From NCBI GenBank assembly GCA_947627795.1, contig CANQXJ010000001.1:61322-125321 (forward strand): a DNA stretch of 64,000 nt, in the 5' to 3' direction. The notes below the pieces were generated by a model. The model was not told where the DNA came from and made no database searches. It worked only from the letters and a program-made list of their open reading frames with translations. The stretch comes from an uncultured Clostridia bacterium (GTDB taxonomy: Bacteria > Bacillota > Clostridia > UBA1381). Position numbers and translations under genes: made by a program. Below are positions 18,053 to 25,943 of the stretch, in pieces; the stretch's first letter is position 1; each line of letters opens with the position of its first letter.

Positions 18053-20059
18053 TTAAATTTCCTCTTTAAATTTATAATACTTGGTATGAGCCGCGAACGG
18101 ACTGAATTCGCGTCCGCCGCCCTCAAAAAATTTACCGAAAAACTCCACAAACTGAAGTCTGTTCGTATGCACGTACGCGCCGAGTGCGTTTATGCCGAGA
18201 TTGAGCGTGTGTCCTATCACGAACACGATAACAAAGATTATCGCCCCGACAACTCCGCCGCCGAACATACTTCCCATTTTATTGAATACCGTAGCGATAA
18301 CGCCCGTCGCAAGACCTAACGCAAGAAGTCTTGAATACGAGAGTATATCGCTCAGCCAGCTTGTAACGCCGTAGAGCGAGTACGCGCCCTTTGCAAGCCG
18401 CTTTCCCATCTTGTTCTTAGGCGCTGTGAAAAGCAGTATTCCGAGCGCTCCTATTCCGGCGATTACAGCCGCGACTGTTCCCCATACTGCGGGGAGCTTA
18501 GTCGTAAGTCCCGCCATCGACAGGAACATATCAACGCGGAACAGATACACTATTCCGCCGCCGACGAGCATATACCAGAATATGCAGTCGCCGAACGCCG
18601 CCGCCCAGTCCTTAGCTTTAATGCATTGATAAAGCTTTACGCCGAGTCCCGTGAACAGATGAACAATTCCTATCACAAAGCTGAACATCAGCATTTTCAT
18701 CGGGTCCTTTACAGGCTCGAACCATAAGGGCGGTATCGTGACCTCTTTTCCGAAGAACGTTCTTGACACGGTCGGCACTACGTCGCCGAAATAGCTTCCG
18801 AACATCACGCCCCAAAACATTGTGGAAATGCCGCAGTACATGAACATTCTGAGCGTTTTTTTCATGTCCGGCTCCATATTTTTGAACTTCTTTATCGCGA
18901 AGAAGCAGCCCAGCGTCATAATAAGTCCGTATGCCGCGTCCGAGAGCATCATGCCGAACAGGATATAATAGAAAAACGCCATGATCCCTGTCGGATCGAT
19001 CTCGCCCTTTGTCGGCATCGCAAAGGTTTTTACTATTCCCTCGACCGGCTCGGTGAGATATTTGTTTTTGAGCATTACCGGCGCGTCGTCGCCCGCCGCT
19101 TCAATTTCGGCTACTGCGTTGTACTCGTGTTCGAGAGCCGCCGCCAAAGACGAAGCCGACTTTTCAGGCACGTATCCGGTTATTACGAACACACGGTTTC
19201 GCTGACTGAGCTTGGAGAGTACTCCGTACTTCTCCGTACGCATCGCGTAGTAGTCAACCATGAATTTAAGCGCGTTCCTCGCGCCGCTGTAGGACGCTAT
19301 TTCCTTCTCAAGCGCGTCTATTTCAGCCTCAAGCGCGCTTATTTCCTCGCGTATTGCCTTCGCGCGCTCAGCCGGAACGCCGTTAAACGACGTTTTCATC
19401 CGTGAAAATCCGAATGAGCGAAGTATTTTTTCGCACTCCGCCGCGTGCTTTTTCGCGCACATTATAAACACGCACGTCTGCTGCGGCAAGGCGTTTACGA
19501 CCTCCGCGTAAACCGGCGGCGCGTCCTTTTCCGAGTAGTATTTTTCAAGGATTTTCTCCTCCGTCATTTCCTCGGGGAACATTCCGATTATGCACGCGCT
19601 TTCCTTTGTTCCCGTTTCCGCGAGCGACACGTCCAGCGACAGCCACGGCGCGAGCTCGTCCGTTTCCGAACGCCGCCTTACTATTCCTACCTGCCGCTCC
19701 GCTATCTCCTCCGAAGCTTCTATGATACGTCCGGCGATATTCATCATTTCGGGAATATCGTCCACGTATTTGTAATATTCCTCGACGGACAAAATCTTCC
19801 GCCCGTCGAAAGACGACAGCAATCCCTTTTCTTCGGGAGCGTACCGTTCGAGAATATCGAGCGCCTTTTCTCCGGCGCTTCTCTCGCGCATGAACTCCGA
19901 CTGCGAATCGGTCGTGTTCATGTTCGAAAAGCCGAACTGCTCGTTCTCCGCGTCGGACTCGGAAATGTCCACGCACTGCCGGCGCTGCAGGAATTCGAGC
20001 ACGGCTTTTCTGTCCTTTTTACTGCCGTATATCGTGATACGGCTCATAGGCACTTTCAA
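18053..20059 (-). CDS. atpI: V-type ATPase subunit I
   Basis: Membrane stator and ion-channel subunit of a V/A-type ATPase, 668 residues. The N-terminal cytoplasmic half (about 1-340) has coiled-coil stretches (EEISALEAEIDALEKEIAS). The C-terminal half has about eight membrane segments, with the essential Arg in ILSYSRLLALGLATG and the conserved tail GHTLNLGINALGAYVHTNRL. It is complete, but the usual next genes (c-ring subunit K and the catalytic E, C, F, A, B, D subunits) do not follow: a hairpin and an unrelated gene come next. The rest of the complex must be encoded elsewhere, or this pair is a leftover. Confidence 0.93.
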   Translation of the reverse strand: MKVPMSRITIYGSKKDRKAVLEFLQRRQCVDISESDAENEQFGFSNMNTTDSQSEFMRERSAGEKALDILERYAPEEKGLLSSFDGRKILSVEEYYKYVDDIPEMMNIAGRIIEASEEIAERQVGIVRRRSETDELAPWLSLDVSLAETGTKESACIIGMFPEEMTEEKILEKYYSEKDAPPVYAEVVNALPQQTCVFIMCAKKHAAECEKILRSFGFSRMKTSFNGVPAERAKAIREEISALEAEIDALEKEIASYSGARNALKFMVDYYAMRTEKYGVLSKLSQRNRVFVITGYVPEKSASSLAAALEHEYNAVAEIEAAGDDAPVMLKNKYLTEPVEGIVKTFAMPTKGEIDPTGIMAFFYYILFGMMLSDAAYGLIMTLGCFFAIKKFKNMEPDMKKTLRMFMYCGISTMFWGVMFGSYFGDVVPTVSRTFFGKEVTIPPLWFEPVKDPMKMLMFSFVIGIVHLFTGLGVKLYQCIKAKDWAAAFGDCIFWYMLVGGGIVYLFRVDMFLSMAGLTTKLPAVWGTVAAVIAGIGALGILLFTAPKNKMGKRLAKGAYSLYGVTSWLSDILSYSRLLALGLATGVIATVFNKMGSMFGGGVVGAIIFVIVFVIGHTLNLGINALGAYVHTNRLQFVEFFGKFFEGGGREFSPFAAHTKYYKFKEEI

Positions 20060-20087
20060 AAATAATCACTTCCATTCGTTATGCGCC

Positions 20088-20399
20088 TTAATTCACAAGC
20101 GCGTCGATAACCATACTTACCGCCTTTTCACGGGCGTTTTCCGCGTTTTTCGAAAGCTTTGCCGCTCCGCTTTTTGCGTCCGAGGACGCGACTCTTTCTA
20201 TCGCGCCGGCGGCTGATTTCGCCTCTGAGACACGCGCCTCTATAATTTTATGCGCGTTCACGCGGGCGTTTTCCGTAATCCGTTTTGCCTCGGCTTCGGC
20301 TTCTCTAATAATTCTCTCTCCCTCAGCCTTAGCGCGCGCTTCCGCTTCCTCCGCCGCTTTTTCGGCTTCAGCGATGCGTTTGATGGATTCCTTTGCCAT
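20088..20399 (-). CDS. V-type ATPase subunit H/G (peripheral stalk coiled coil)
   Basis: 103 residues, almost all charged helix rich in Ala, Glu and Lys (AEKAAEEAEARAKAEGERII), typical of the peripheral stalk subunit that pairs with subunit E. It lies 28 bases before subunit I, the usual H-I order at the start of clostridial V-ATPase operons. Low-complexity sequence makes the family call depend mainly on this position. It has its own promoter. Confidence 0.8.
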   Translation of the reverse strand: MAKESIKRIAEAEKAAEEAEARAKAEGERIIREAEAEAKRITENARVNAHKIIEARVSEAKSAAGAIERVASSDAKSGAAKLSKNAENAREKAVSMVIDALVN

Positions 20400-20462
20400 T
20401 CATATCCGCCCTTTCGTTTATTAGTTTCCAAATTTTAGGGGTATTTTTCACCACTGTATATT

Positions 20463-20492
20463 ATAATACCACAAAACCATCGTAAATGTCAA
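20463..20492 (-). promoter_or_regulatory. Sigma-A promoter of the V-ATPase H-I pair
   Basis: Perfect -35 TTGACA, which reads TGTCAA on the plus strand at 20487-20492, an 18-base spacer and -10 TATTAT (20463-20468) on the minus strand. A second TATAAT overlaps two bases further on. Confidence 0.65.
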
Positions 20493-20542
20493 CATATTCT
20501 GCGATATATGTTTATGATAATTTGTTATTTTTTAACAACCGT

Positions 20543-21718
20543 TTACAAGCTTGTCCCGATTACCGGCGCGGTTCGATAATCGCGTCCGCCTATCCGTTTT
20601 GACTTGTCCGGCGAGCAGAGCGACGCTATGTCCGTCGCCCTTATCTCCGCGTCAAAAATCGGATCCTTCTGTCTGTAGTCCGCCGTTTTTACAATAAACG
20701 GCAGCGACGCGCGGTTTTTGGCTTCTCTGAGTATTTCCATGCCCGTTTCGTTCATGCCGAGCACGCGTATATACGACGGCGGCAGTGAGCATAAATCCTT
20801 TGTAATTCCCATAAGCGTTGAGAGCAAAACGCGGTTTATCCTTGTCTGCGTATAGCGTTTTGTTTTTACCCGATCCGCAAGAGCTTCTATCGAGGAGCAC
20901 TCCATCGCCGCCGACTTGATTCTGTTATGAAGTCCTTCCGAAATATCGTTTATACTTTTGAGATAATACTCGTCCGAAAGACGTATTAACGATATTACGG
21001 CGCTGTCGAGGCTTGAAAGCGAGTAGGGTGCGTCCGCTTTTTTTATTATGTCATAAACCGCAGGTGGGACATATTCCTTTATATCCTCGCCTTTTCTCAT
21101 CATTTCGCGTATCGCCGAAGCGCTTGCGAAGCCGTCCGATACCTTGTCCGAATTGTGCTCCGCTCCCCTGCGCTTTATCGTGACCGGAACGATTTTGCTT
21201 CCCGTTCCGTTCAGCGCGCGTATATATTCGACCGCCAAAATATTATTCGGTTCGGACAAAATTCCGTGCGGTACAGTCCCCTCGAACGCAGCTTCTCTCG
21301 CCGCCGGATAGCTCATTCCCGATGAAACGAGCGATTTGATTTTCTCCGAAACCTCCCTCGGCTCGTTATCGAGTATCCGCGCCGCTTCGGCAAGAGCCGA
21401 TATATCGCCGCTCTCCGAGCCGAAGCAAAGCTCATTGACCACTCCGAGCGCATTTAAAACCGAAACCGCTCCGTAAGCGAATTTCTGCGCGGTATTGAGC
21501 GCGTAAATAACTGGCAGCTCGATAACAAGATCAACGCCGCCCGCGAGCGCCGTTTCCGCGCGCGTCCACTTATCCGCCGCCGCAACCGAGCCGCGCTGGA
21601 CAAAGCTGCCGCTCATCACGGCAACGACCGCGTCCGAGCGTTTCTTTACCTCGTCGATTTGGTATTTATGTCCGTTATGAAAAATATTGTATTCAGCGAT
21701 AATTCCCGTTATCTTCAT
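20543..21718 (-). CDS. tmcAL: tRNA(Met) cytidine acetate ligase
   Basis: Forms N4-acetylcytidine at the wobble base of elongator tRNA-Met from acetate and ATP (YlbM family). About 391 residues. The nucleotidyltransferase HIGH-type motif lies at the N-terminus as YNIFHNGH, where most members have YNPFHNGH, so one conserved Pro is Ile. DLVIELP and the ARF-like signature CFGSESGD are present. I chose the ATG at 21718 (MKITGIIAEYN) because GGGAGG precedes it by 7 bases; the upstream in-frame ATG lacks one. Promoter in front, sigK stop 59 bases upstream. Confidence 0.93.
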   Translation of the reverse strand: MKITGIIAEYNIFHNGHKYQIDEVKKRSDAVVAVMSGSFVQRGSVAAADKWTRAETALAGGVDLVIELPVIYALNTAQKFAYGAVSVLNALGVVNELCFGSESGDISALAEAARILDNEPREVSEKIKSLVSSGMSYPAAREAAFEGTVPHGILSEPNNILAVEYIRALNGTGSKIVPVTIKRRGAEHNSDKVSDGFASASAIREMMRKGEDIKEYVPPAVYDIIKKADAPYSLSSLDSAVISLIRLSDEYYLKSINDISEGLHNRIKSAAMECSSIEALADRVKTKRYTQTRINRVLLSTLMGITKDLCSLPPSYIRVLGMNETGMEILREAKNRASLPFIVKTADYRQKDPIFDAEIRATDIASLCSPDKSKRIGGRDYRTAPVIGTSL

Positions 21719-21740
21719 GTCCGAGCCTCCCTTTTGTACT

Positions 21741-21769
21741 ATTATATACCGATTTGTGCGGCGGCGCAA
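21741..21769 (-). promoter_or_regulatory. Sigma-A promoter of tmcAL
   Basis: -35 TTGCGC (21764-21769), 17-base spacer, perfect -10 TATAAT (21741-21746) on the minus strand, between the sigK stop and the tmcAL start. Confidence 0.6.
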
Positions 21770-21777
21770 GTATTTAT

Positions 21778-22461
21778 TTAACGGCGCATTTCTTCGGCAA
21801 GGCGCTCTATACAGCGTTTTTCTATACGGCTTACATAGCTGCGGCTGATACCCATTATGTCGGCTATCTCCTTCTGTGTTTTACGGCGGGTTCCGCCAAG
21901 TCCGTAACGCCATGAAATTATGTTGATCTCGTCCGGAGTGAGGACACGTTTCATGGCGGAATACAATCTGCCCGCTTCAAGCTTATCGGAAATAATATCG
22001 GCAAAATCCGCGTTATCGGCTGTGAGAATATCGGAAAACGTCATGCTGTTCCCCTCACGGTCCGTGCCGATACTCTCGTCAATGGACACCTCGCGCTGGA
22101 GCTTCCTGCTTGAACGGAGGTGCATAAGTATTTCGTTTTCAATACAGCGCGCGATATACGCCGAAAGCTTTGGATTCTTTTCGGAATTGAACGTGTTCAC
22201 GCCCTTTATAAGCCCGATCGTGCCGATTGAGATTATGTCCTCAAGGCTGTTCTCGTCGGCGTATTTTTTCGCTATGTGCGCGACAAGGCGGAGATTTCGC
22301 TCAATCAGGATATTCTTCGCTTTCTCGTCGCCAGCCATCATTTTCGCAAGGTACTCTTTTTCTTCGTCAGCCGTCAGTGCCTTTGGGAACGCCGCACTGC
22401 CGGAGACGTAACCCGCCATTATGAGTATAGTTTGTATCCATTCGAAAATTATACCGATCAT
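21778..22461 (-). CDS. sigK: Sporulation sigma factor K (pro-sigma-K)
   Basis: Late mother-cell sigma factor of sporulation. 227 residues from the ATG at 22461, which has GGAGG 8 bases before it. The first about 20 residues are hydrophobic (GIIFEWIQTILIMAGYV), matching the inhibitory pro-sequence removed by SpoIVFB. Region 2 reads RNLRLVAHIAKKY, LEDIISIGTIGLIKGVNTF and ARCIENEILMHLRS; region 4 reads WRYGLGG, QKEIADIMGISRSYVSRIEKR. The frame is uninterrupted, so there is no skin-type element. The gene for its likely protease is the divergent neighbour. Sigma-K rather than sigma-E because of the pro-sequence and the NILIERNLRLVAHI wording. Confidence 0.92.
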   Translation of the reverse strand: MIGIIFEWIQTILIMAGYVSGSAAFPKALTADEEKEYLAKMMAGDEKAKNILIERNLRLVAHIAKKYADENSLEDIISIGTIGLIKGVNTFNSEKNPKLSAYIARCIENEILMHLRSSRKLQREVSIDESIGTDREGNSMTFSDILTADNADFADIISDKLEAGRLYSAMKRVLTPDEINIISWRYGLGGTRRKTQKEIADIMGISRSYVSRIEKRCIERLAEEMRR

Positions 22462-22489
22462 ACTGCATACCTCCGCTTTTAATTTATAC

Positions 22490-22497
22490 ATAGTATG
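22490..22497 (-). promoter_or_regulatory. Possible sporulation-type -10 of sigK
   Basis: CATACTAT on the minus strand, about 30 bases before the sigK start, resembles the -10 of sigma-E or sigma-K promoters. An AC dinucleotide 17 bases further up fits the minimal sigma-K -35. Weak, short motifs. Confidence 0.35.
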
Positions 22498-22514
22498 ATT
22501 TTTCCGCCGTCCGC

Positions 22515-22570
22515 GTGTATGTACCGCTGTCCGCAAATTTGGGAATTTTTAATGCGGACGGCACATACAA
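22515..22570. promoter_or_regulatory. Inverted repeat between sigK and spoIVFB with outward CATACA boxes
   Basis: Left arm from 22515 (TGTATGTACCG then TGTCCGCA) and right arm ending near 22570 (TGCGGACGGCACATACA) are inverted copies with small gaps around an AT-rich centre. The right arm carries CATACAAT (22563-22570), a perfect sigma-E type -10 that also fits the CATAnnnTA of sigma-K, with AATTTT 14 bases before it. The left arm carries CATACA pointing toward sigK. It may be a shared operator or simply mirrored promoters. Confidence 0.45.
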
Positions 22571-22589
22571 TAATCGGGAGGTTATTCGT

Positions 22590-23423
22590 ATGATAAGTTT
22601 GGGAAAGCATGTTTATATAAATCCGCTGTCAGCCGTTTTATTTGTTTTTTGTTTCATAACACAGCGCGCGGGGCTTCTTTTAACCGTGTATTCCGTCATG
22701 ACATTGCACGAGCTTTCGCATCTCGCCGCAGCGCTCGCAATCGGGTTAAAGCCGTCTCATATATCGTTTCATCCTTTCGGAGTAAATTTGAAGCTCGGAA
22801 ACAAAATAGTTTATTCTCTTGCCGACGAAATAATACTTTACGCCTCCGGACCGCTTTGCAACGCCGTTTTGGCTCTCGGCGCGGCGGTGGTATTTTCGCG
22901 GTATCCCAATCCGTACATAAAATTTTTCTACGTGGAAAACATACTGCTGTTTTGCGTAAACATGCTGCCTGTGCTCCCGCTTGACGGCGGAATCATACTC
23001 AGAAAGATACTCGCCTGCCGCATGGGAAACCGCGCCGCCGGGCGTGTTGTCCGCGTTATATCGTTATGCTTCACCGTGGCGCTGCTCATTTTGGGCGGAT
23101 ACGTGGTATACGTTACGAAATTCAATTTCTCGGTACTGTTTCTCGCCGTTTTTCTCGCAGGAAGCATTTTTACACAGAGCGAGAAATACAATATTGATTT
23201 TGTAAAGGAGCTGATGTACTACAAAAACAAGCCGTGCAAGCGCGTCCGTCTTATTATCGCTGACAAAGACGAAAGCCCGCGCAAAACTGCGGAAAGGTTT
23301 GTGCCGGGAAAATATTCGGTGGTATGCGTCATGAATAAAAATGGCGAAATAGAGGAATTATTAACCGAAACGCAGATAGTTGACAAATTAATTGACGTAA
23401 AGACAGAGATGGAATTGCGGTAA
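22590..23423 (+). CDS. spoIVFB: Stage IV sporulation protease SpoIVFB (site-2 type)
   Basis: Intramembrane zinc metalloprotease of family M50, which cuts pro-sigma-K within the membrane in Bacillus. 277 residues: several membrane helices, zinc motif HELSH (40-44), AGPL-like ASGPLCNAVLA, the third ligand in NMLPVLPLDGG (124-134), then a soluble C-terminal CBS-like part (YSVVCVMNKNGEIEELL). The overall plan matches SpoIVFB better than generic M50 proteases. I chose ATG 22590 because GGGAGG stands 8 bases before it. Divergent from sigK, its expected substrate. Confidence 0.88.
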   Translation: MISLGKHVYINPLSAVLFVFCFITQRAGLLLTVYSVMTLHELSHLAAALAIGLKPSHISFHPFGVNLKLGNKIVYSLADEIILYASGPLCNAVLALGAAVVFSRYPNPYIKFFYVENILLFCVNMLPVLPLDGGIILRKILACRMGNRAAGRVVRVISLCFTVALLILGGYVVYVTKFNFSVLFLAVFLAGSIFTQSEKYNIDFVKELMYYKNKPCKRVRLIIADKDESPRKTAERFVPGKYSVVCVMNKNGEIEELLTETQIVDKLIDVKTEMELR

Positions 23424-23473
23424 ATTATGATTTATCTGCGCGTGCGCGTCCGCACGCCTATAAATCATAAATT
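23420..23473. repeat. Palindromic repeat at the spoIVFB stop
   Basis: Outer arms AAATTATGATTTAT (23422-23435) and ATAAATCATAAATT (23460-23473) pair at 13 of 14 positions. Inside is a second hairpin, GCGTGCG-cgtc-CGCACGC. The stop codon of spoIVFB is part of the left end. The first 21 bases (23420-23440) recur identically at 63901-63921, so it belongs to a repeat family. Confidence 0.7.
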
Positions 23474-23532
23474 CCCGCCGTAACAATTTCCGTAATAATT
23501 TCCCTTCATTCTGAAAATAGTATAAACAAGTA

Positions 23533-23561
23533 TTGTACAATTTAGGATTTTGTGCTATAAT
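23533..23561 (+). promoter_or_regulatory. Sigma-A promoter of the metallophosphoesterase operon
   Basis: -35 TTGTAC (23533-23538), 17-base spacer ending TGTGC, perfect -10 TATAAT (23556-23561). Transcription would start about 25 bases before the start codon. Confidence 0.7.
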
Positions 23562-23591
23562 ATCATAAGTAATATTTCAGAGGGAAACATA

Positions 23592-24422
23592 ATGAAGTTT
23601 TTTAAAACACTCGCATTAACGGGCGGCACGCTTATTCTCGCTAAGGGGCTTGACGACCGCCTTGAAACAACACACTATGTTCTGCGCTCGGCAAAGCTTT
23701 CGGAGGAATTCGACGGATACAGAATCGCTCAGATTTCCGACTGCCACTCTGACAGTGTTCCGGGACTTGCAGCGGAAATAGAAAGCGAAGCTCCGGATAT
23801 AATCGTGTCGACAGGCGACCTCGTACATGACGAGGGCAGCTACTCCTCAGGCGTGAGGCTCTGCGAACGGCTTTTGAAAATAGCGCCTGTTTACGCGGTG
23901 ACAGGCAACCATGATGTGTGGAGGAACGACTATAAAGAGCTTGAAGCCGAGCTTACGGCTCTTGGAGTTAAAACGCTGCATGACGAGAGACTGGAGCTTG
24001 AGAAAGGCGGCGCGAAAATAGGGCTTTGCGGAATTGACGATCCGTTTTCGCTCGACGGCAAAACCGCTGTGGACAAGGTAAAGCAGTCAGCCGACAATAT
24101 AAGCTCATATAACGGCTTTGATATACTTCTCTTTCACCGCGCCAATATGCTGGATATGCTGAAAAACCGCGGCTTTGACCTGATATTGTCCGGTCATATG
24201 CACGGCGGTCAGTTCCGTCTTCCGGTGCTCGGAGGCGTTGTCGCGCCAAAATCAAGCTGGAGCGGCGACAAGTCGGCATTTTTCCCGAAATACTTCGCGG
24301 GGCATTACAAATACAAAAGCACGGACATGATCGTCAGCCGCGGACTCGGAAACCCCATGCTCCTGCCGCGTCTTTTCAACCGTCCCGAACTTGTGATGAT
24401 AACACTTAAAAAGGAGAGATAA
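23592..24422 (+). CDS. Calcineurin-like metallophosphoesterase (YkuE/YaeI type)
   Basis: 276 residues from the ATG at 23592 with AGAGGG before it. The five metal-binding motifs of the family are present: DCHSD, GDLVHD, GNHD, FHR, and GHMHGGQ followed by RLPVLGG. The latter resembles the membrane-associated YkuE/YaeI group thought to act on lipid-linked phosphates. A hydrophobic N-terminal segment (TLALTGGTLILAKG) may anchor it. First gene of a five-gene run with very short gaps. Substrate unknown. Confidence 0.88.
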   Translation: MKFFKTLALTGGTLILAKGLDDRLETTHYVLRSAKLSEEFDGYRIAQISDCHSDSVPGLAAEIESEAPDIIVSTGDLVHDEGSYSSGVRLCERLLKIAPVYAVTGNHDVWRNDYKELEAELTALGVKTLHDERLELEKGGAKIGLCGIDDPFSLDGKTAVDKVKQSADNISSYNGFDILLFHRANMLDMLKNRGFDLILSGHMHGGQFRLPVLGGVVAPKSSWSGDKSAFFPKYFAGHYKYKSTDMIVSRGLGNPMLLPRLFNRPELVMITLKKER

Positions 24423-24424
24423 AC

Positions 24425-25231
24425 ATGAAACTGAAAACAATTTACACCTGCTTCCCCGGCGGTAAACATAAGGTACTCACTATGAGCTATGACGACGGTA
24501 AGCAAGCGGACAGGCGTCTTATCGAAATATTTAACAAATACGGCGTAAAGGGCACGTTCCACATAAACGCCGGAACGTCCCTGCGCGATCCGGAGCGCAT
24601 ACCGCTCGACGAAATTTCCACGCTTTACAAAGGGCACGAGGTTTCGTCGCATACATACACGCACCCCACAATCGAGCGCTGCCCGCTCGACCAGGTGGTG
24701 CAGCAGATACTTGAGGACAGACGGCTCCTCGAAAAGGCGGCGGGCTATCCCGTGCGCGGCATGAGCTATCCGAACGGCTCGTACAGCGACGATATAAAAA
24801 AGCTTCTCCCCGCCTGCGGAATAGAGTACAGCCGCATAGTCGGAAACAGCGACAATTTCGGTATGCCGTCCGATTACCTCGAATGGAAGGCTACCTGCCA
24901 TCACGGTCATAATCTTATGGAAAATGCGCAAAGGTTTGCGGATCTGCATAAGACGCAGTATCTCTACATGATGTACGTATGGGGGCACAGCTACGAGTTC
25001 GACCGCGACGGCACTTGGGATTTAATCGAGGAATTCTGCAAATTTATAGGCGGCAGGGACGATATTTGGTACGCAACGAATATTGAAATCGTCGATTATA
25101 TGAACGCTGCGAAAAATATGAAGTACACCGTTGACGCGGACAAGGCGTACAATCCGAGCGCGGTTCCGGTGTGGATATGGGTAGACGGCAAAATCCATGA
25201 GGTAAAGCCGGGCGAAACTAAAGAGATATGA
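24425..25231 (+). CDS. Polysaccharide deacetylase (NodB domain)
   Basis: 268 residues. Carbohydrate esterase family 4: the metal-binding Asp pair is in SYDDG (usually TFDDG), the two His in SHTYTHP, and the barrel motif reads YPNGSY. No signal peptide is visible, so it may act inside the cell on a sugar or amide-type substrate rather than on mature peptidoglycan. It starts 2 bases after the metallophosphoesterase stop and overlaps the next gene by 4 bases, so it is tightly co-translated. Confidence 0.88.
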   Translation: MKLKTIYTCFPGGKHKVLTMSYDDGKQADRRLIEIFNKYGVKGTFHINAGTSLRDPERIPLDEISTLYKGHEVSSHTYTHPTIERCPLDQVVQQILEDRRLLEKAAGYPVRGMSYPNGSYSDDIKKLLPACGIEYSRIVGNSDNFGMPSDYLEWKATCHHGHNLMENAQRFADLHKTQYLYMMYVWGHSYEFDRDGTWDLIEEFCKFIGGRDDIWYATNIEIVDYMNAAKNMKYTVDADKAYNPSAVPVWIWVDGKIHEVKPGETKEI

Positions 25232-25926
25232 CGGAGCGCGACTTATTTGAGCCTGTTAAAAAGCTGTTTGTGAAAAAAGGCTACAAGGTAAACGCCGAGG
25301 TCAAGGGATGCGATATGACGGCTGTAAAGGGCGACGAGCTTGTGATAATCGAGCTTAAAAAGAATTTGTCCGTGACGCTGCTCGCTCAAGGGCTGGATAG
25401 GCAGCGAAGCGGCGCTAAGGTATACGTCGCCGTGCCGAAGCCGAAAAATTATATGCCGAGGAAATTTGAGGATAATTTAAAGGTGATAAAAAAGCTCGAG
25501 CTCGGTCTTATTTTCGTGACGATCAGAGGCGTGTTCTCATTCGCGGAGATCGTCACGGAGCCGGAGCAGTACTTCCCTCCCGTGTCGGTCAACCGAAAGA
25601 AACGCAAGGCGATACTTGAGGAAATCGAAGGACGCACCATTGATATGAACGAGGGCGGAGTCGCTAAAACGAAAATCGCCACCGCGTACACGGAAAAATG
25701 CATATACATCGCGTGTATTCTCGACGCGTACGGAGATATGAGCGCCGCCGAACTTCGCAAATACGGCGCGGATCCAAAAACGTATAACATACTTCGCATG
25801 AACGCTTACGGCTGGTTCAAAAAGGTGAGCAAGGGAGTGTACGGCATCACCGAGGAGGGCAGGCGCGGTCTTATGGAGTATCCGGAGCTGGAAGCATATT
25901 ATACGGAGAAATTATTGGGAAAATAG
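25228..25926 (+). CDS. DUF2161 family protein, PD-(D/E)xK nuclease-like
   Basis: 232 residues. The N-terminal half has the pattern of a restriction-endonuclease-like fold: GCDMTAVKGDELVIIELKK, with Asp, then Glu-x-Lys, then a Gln in LLAQGLDRQ. The C-terminal part looks like a winged helix (AELRKYGADPKTYNILRMN, ITEEGRRGLMEY). It matches what I know of DUF2161, a family without proven function. It overlaps the deacetylase gene by ATGA, an odd partner for an envelope-type operon. Confidence 0.75.
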   Translation: MTERDLFEPVKKLFVKKGYKVNAEVKGCDMTAVKGDELVIIELKKNLSVTLLAQGLDRQRSGAKVYVAVPKPKNYMPRKFEDNLKVIKKLELGLIFVTIRGVFSFAEIVTEPEQYFPPVSVNRKKRKAILEEIEGRTIDMNEGGVAKTKIATAYTEKCIYIACILDAYGDMSAAELRKYGADPKTYNILRMNAYGWFKKVSKGVYGITEEGRRGLMEYPELEAYYTEKLLGK

Positions 25927-25943
25927 CACAAGGAGGAAACTTG

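Noticed and set aside
18053..20059. Truncated V-ATPase subunit I pseudogene
   Set aside because: The protein is full length with the essential Arg and conserved tail, so the oddity is only the missing neighbours.
24305..24988. 227-residue minus-strand frame over the phosphoesterase and deacetylase genes
   Set aside because: Crosses two real genes and shows no family features.
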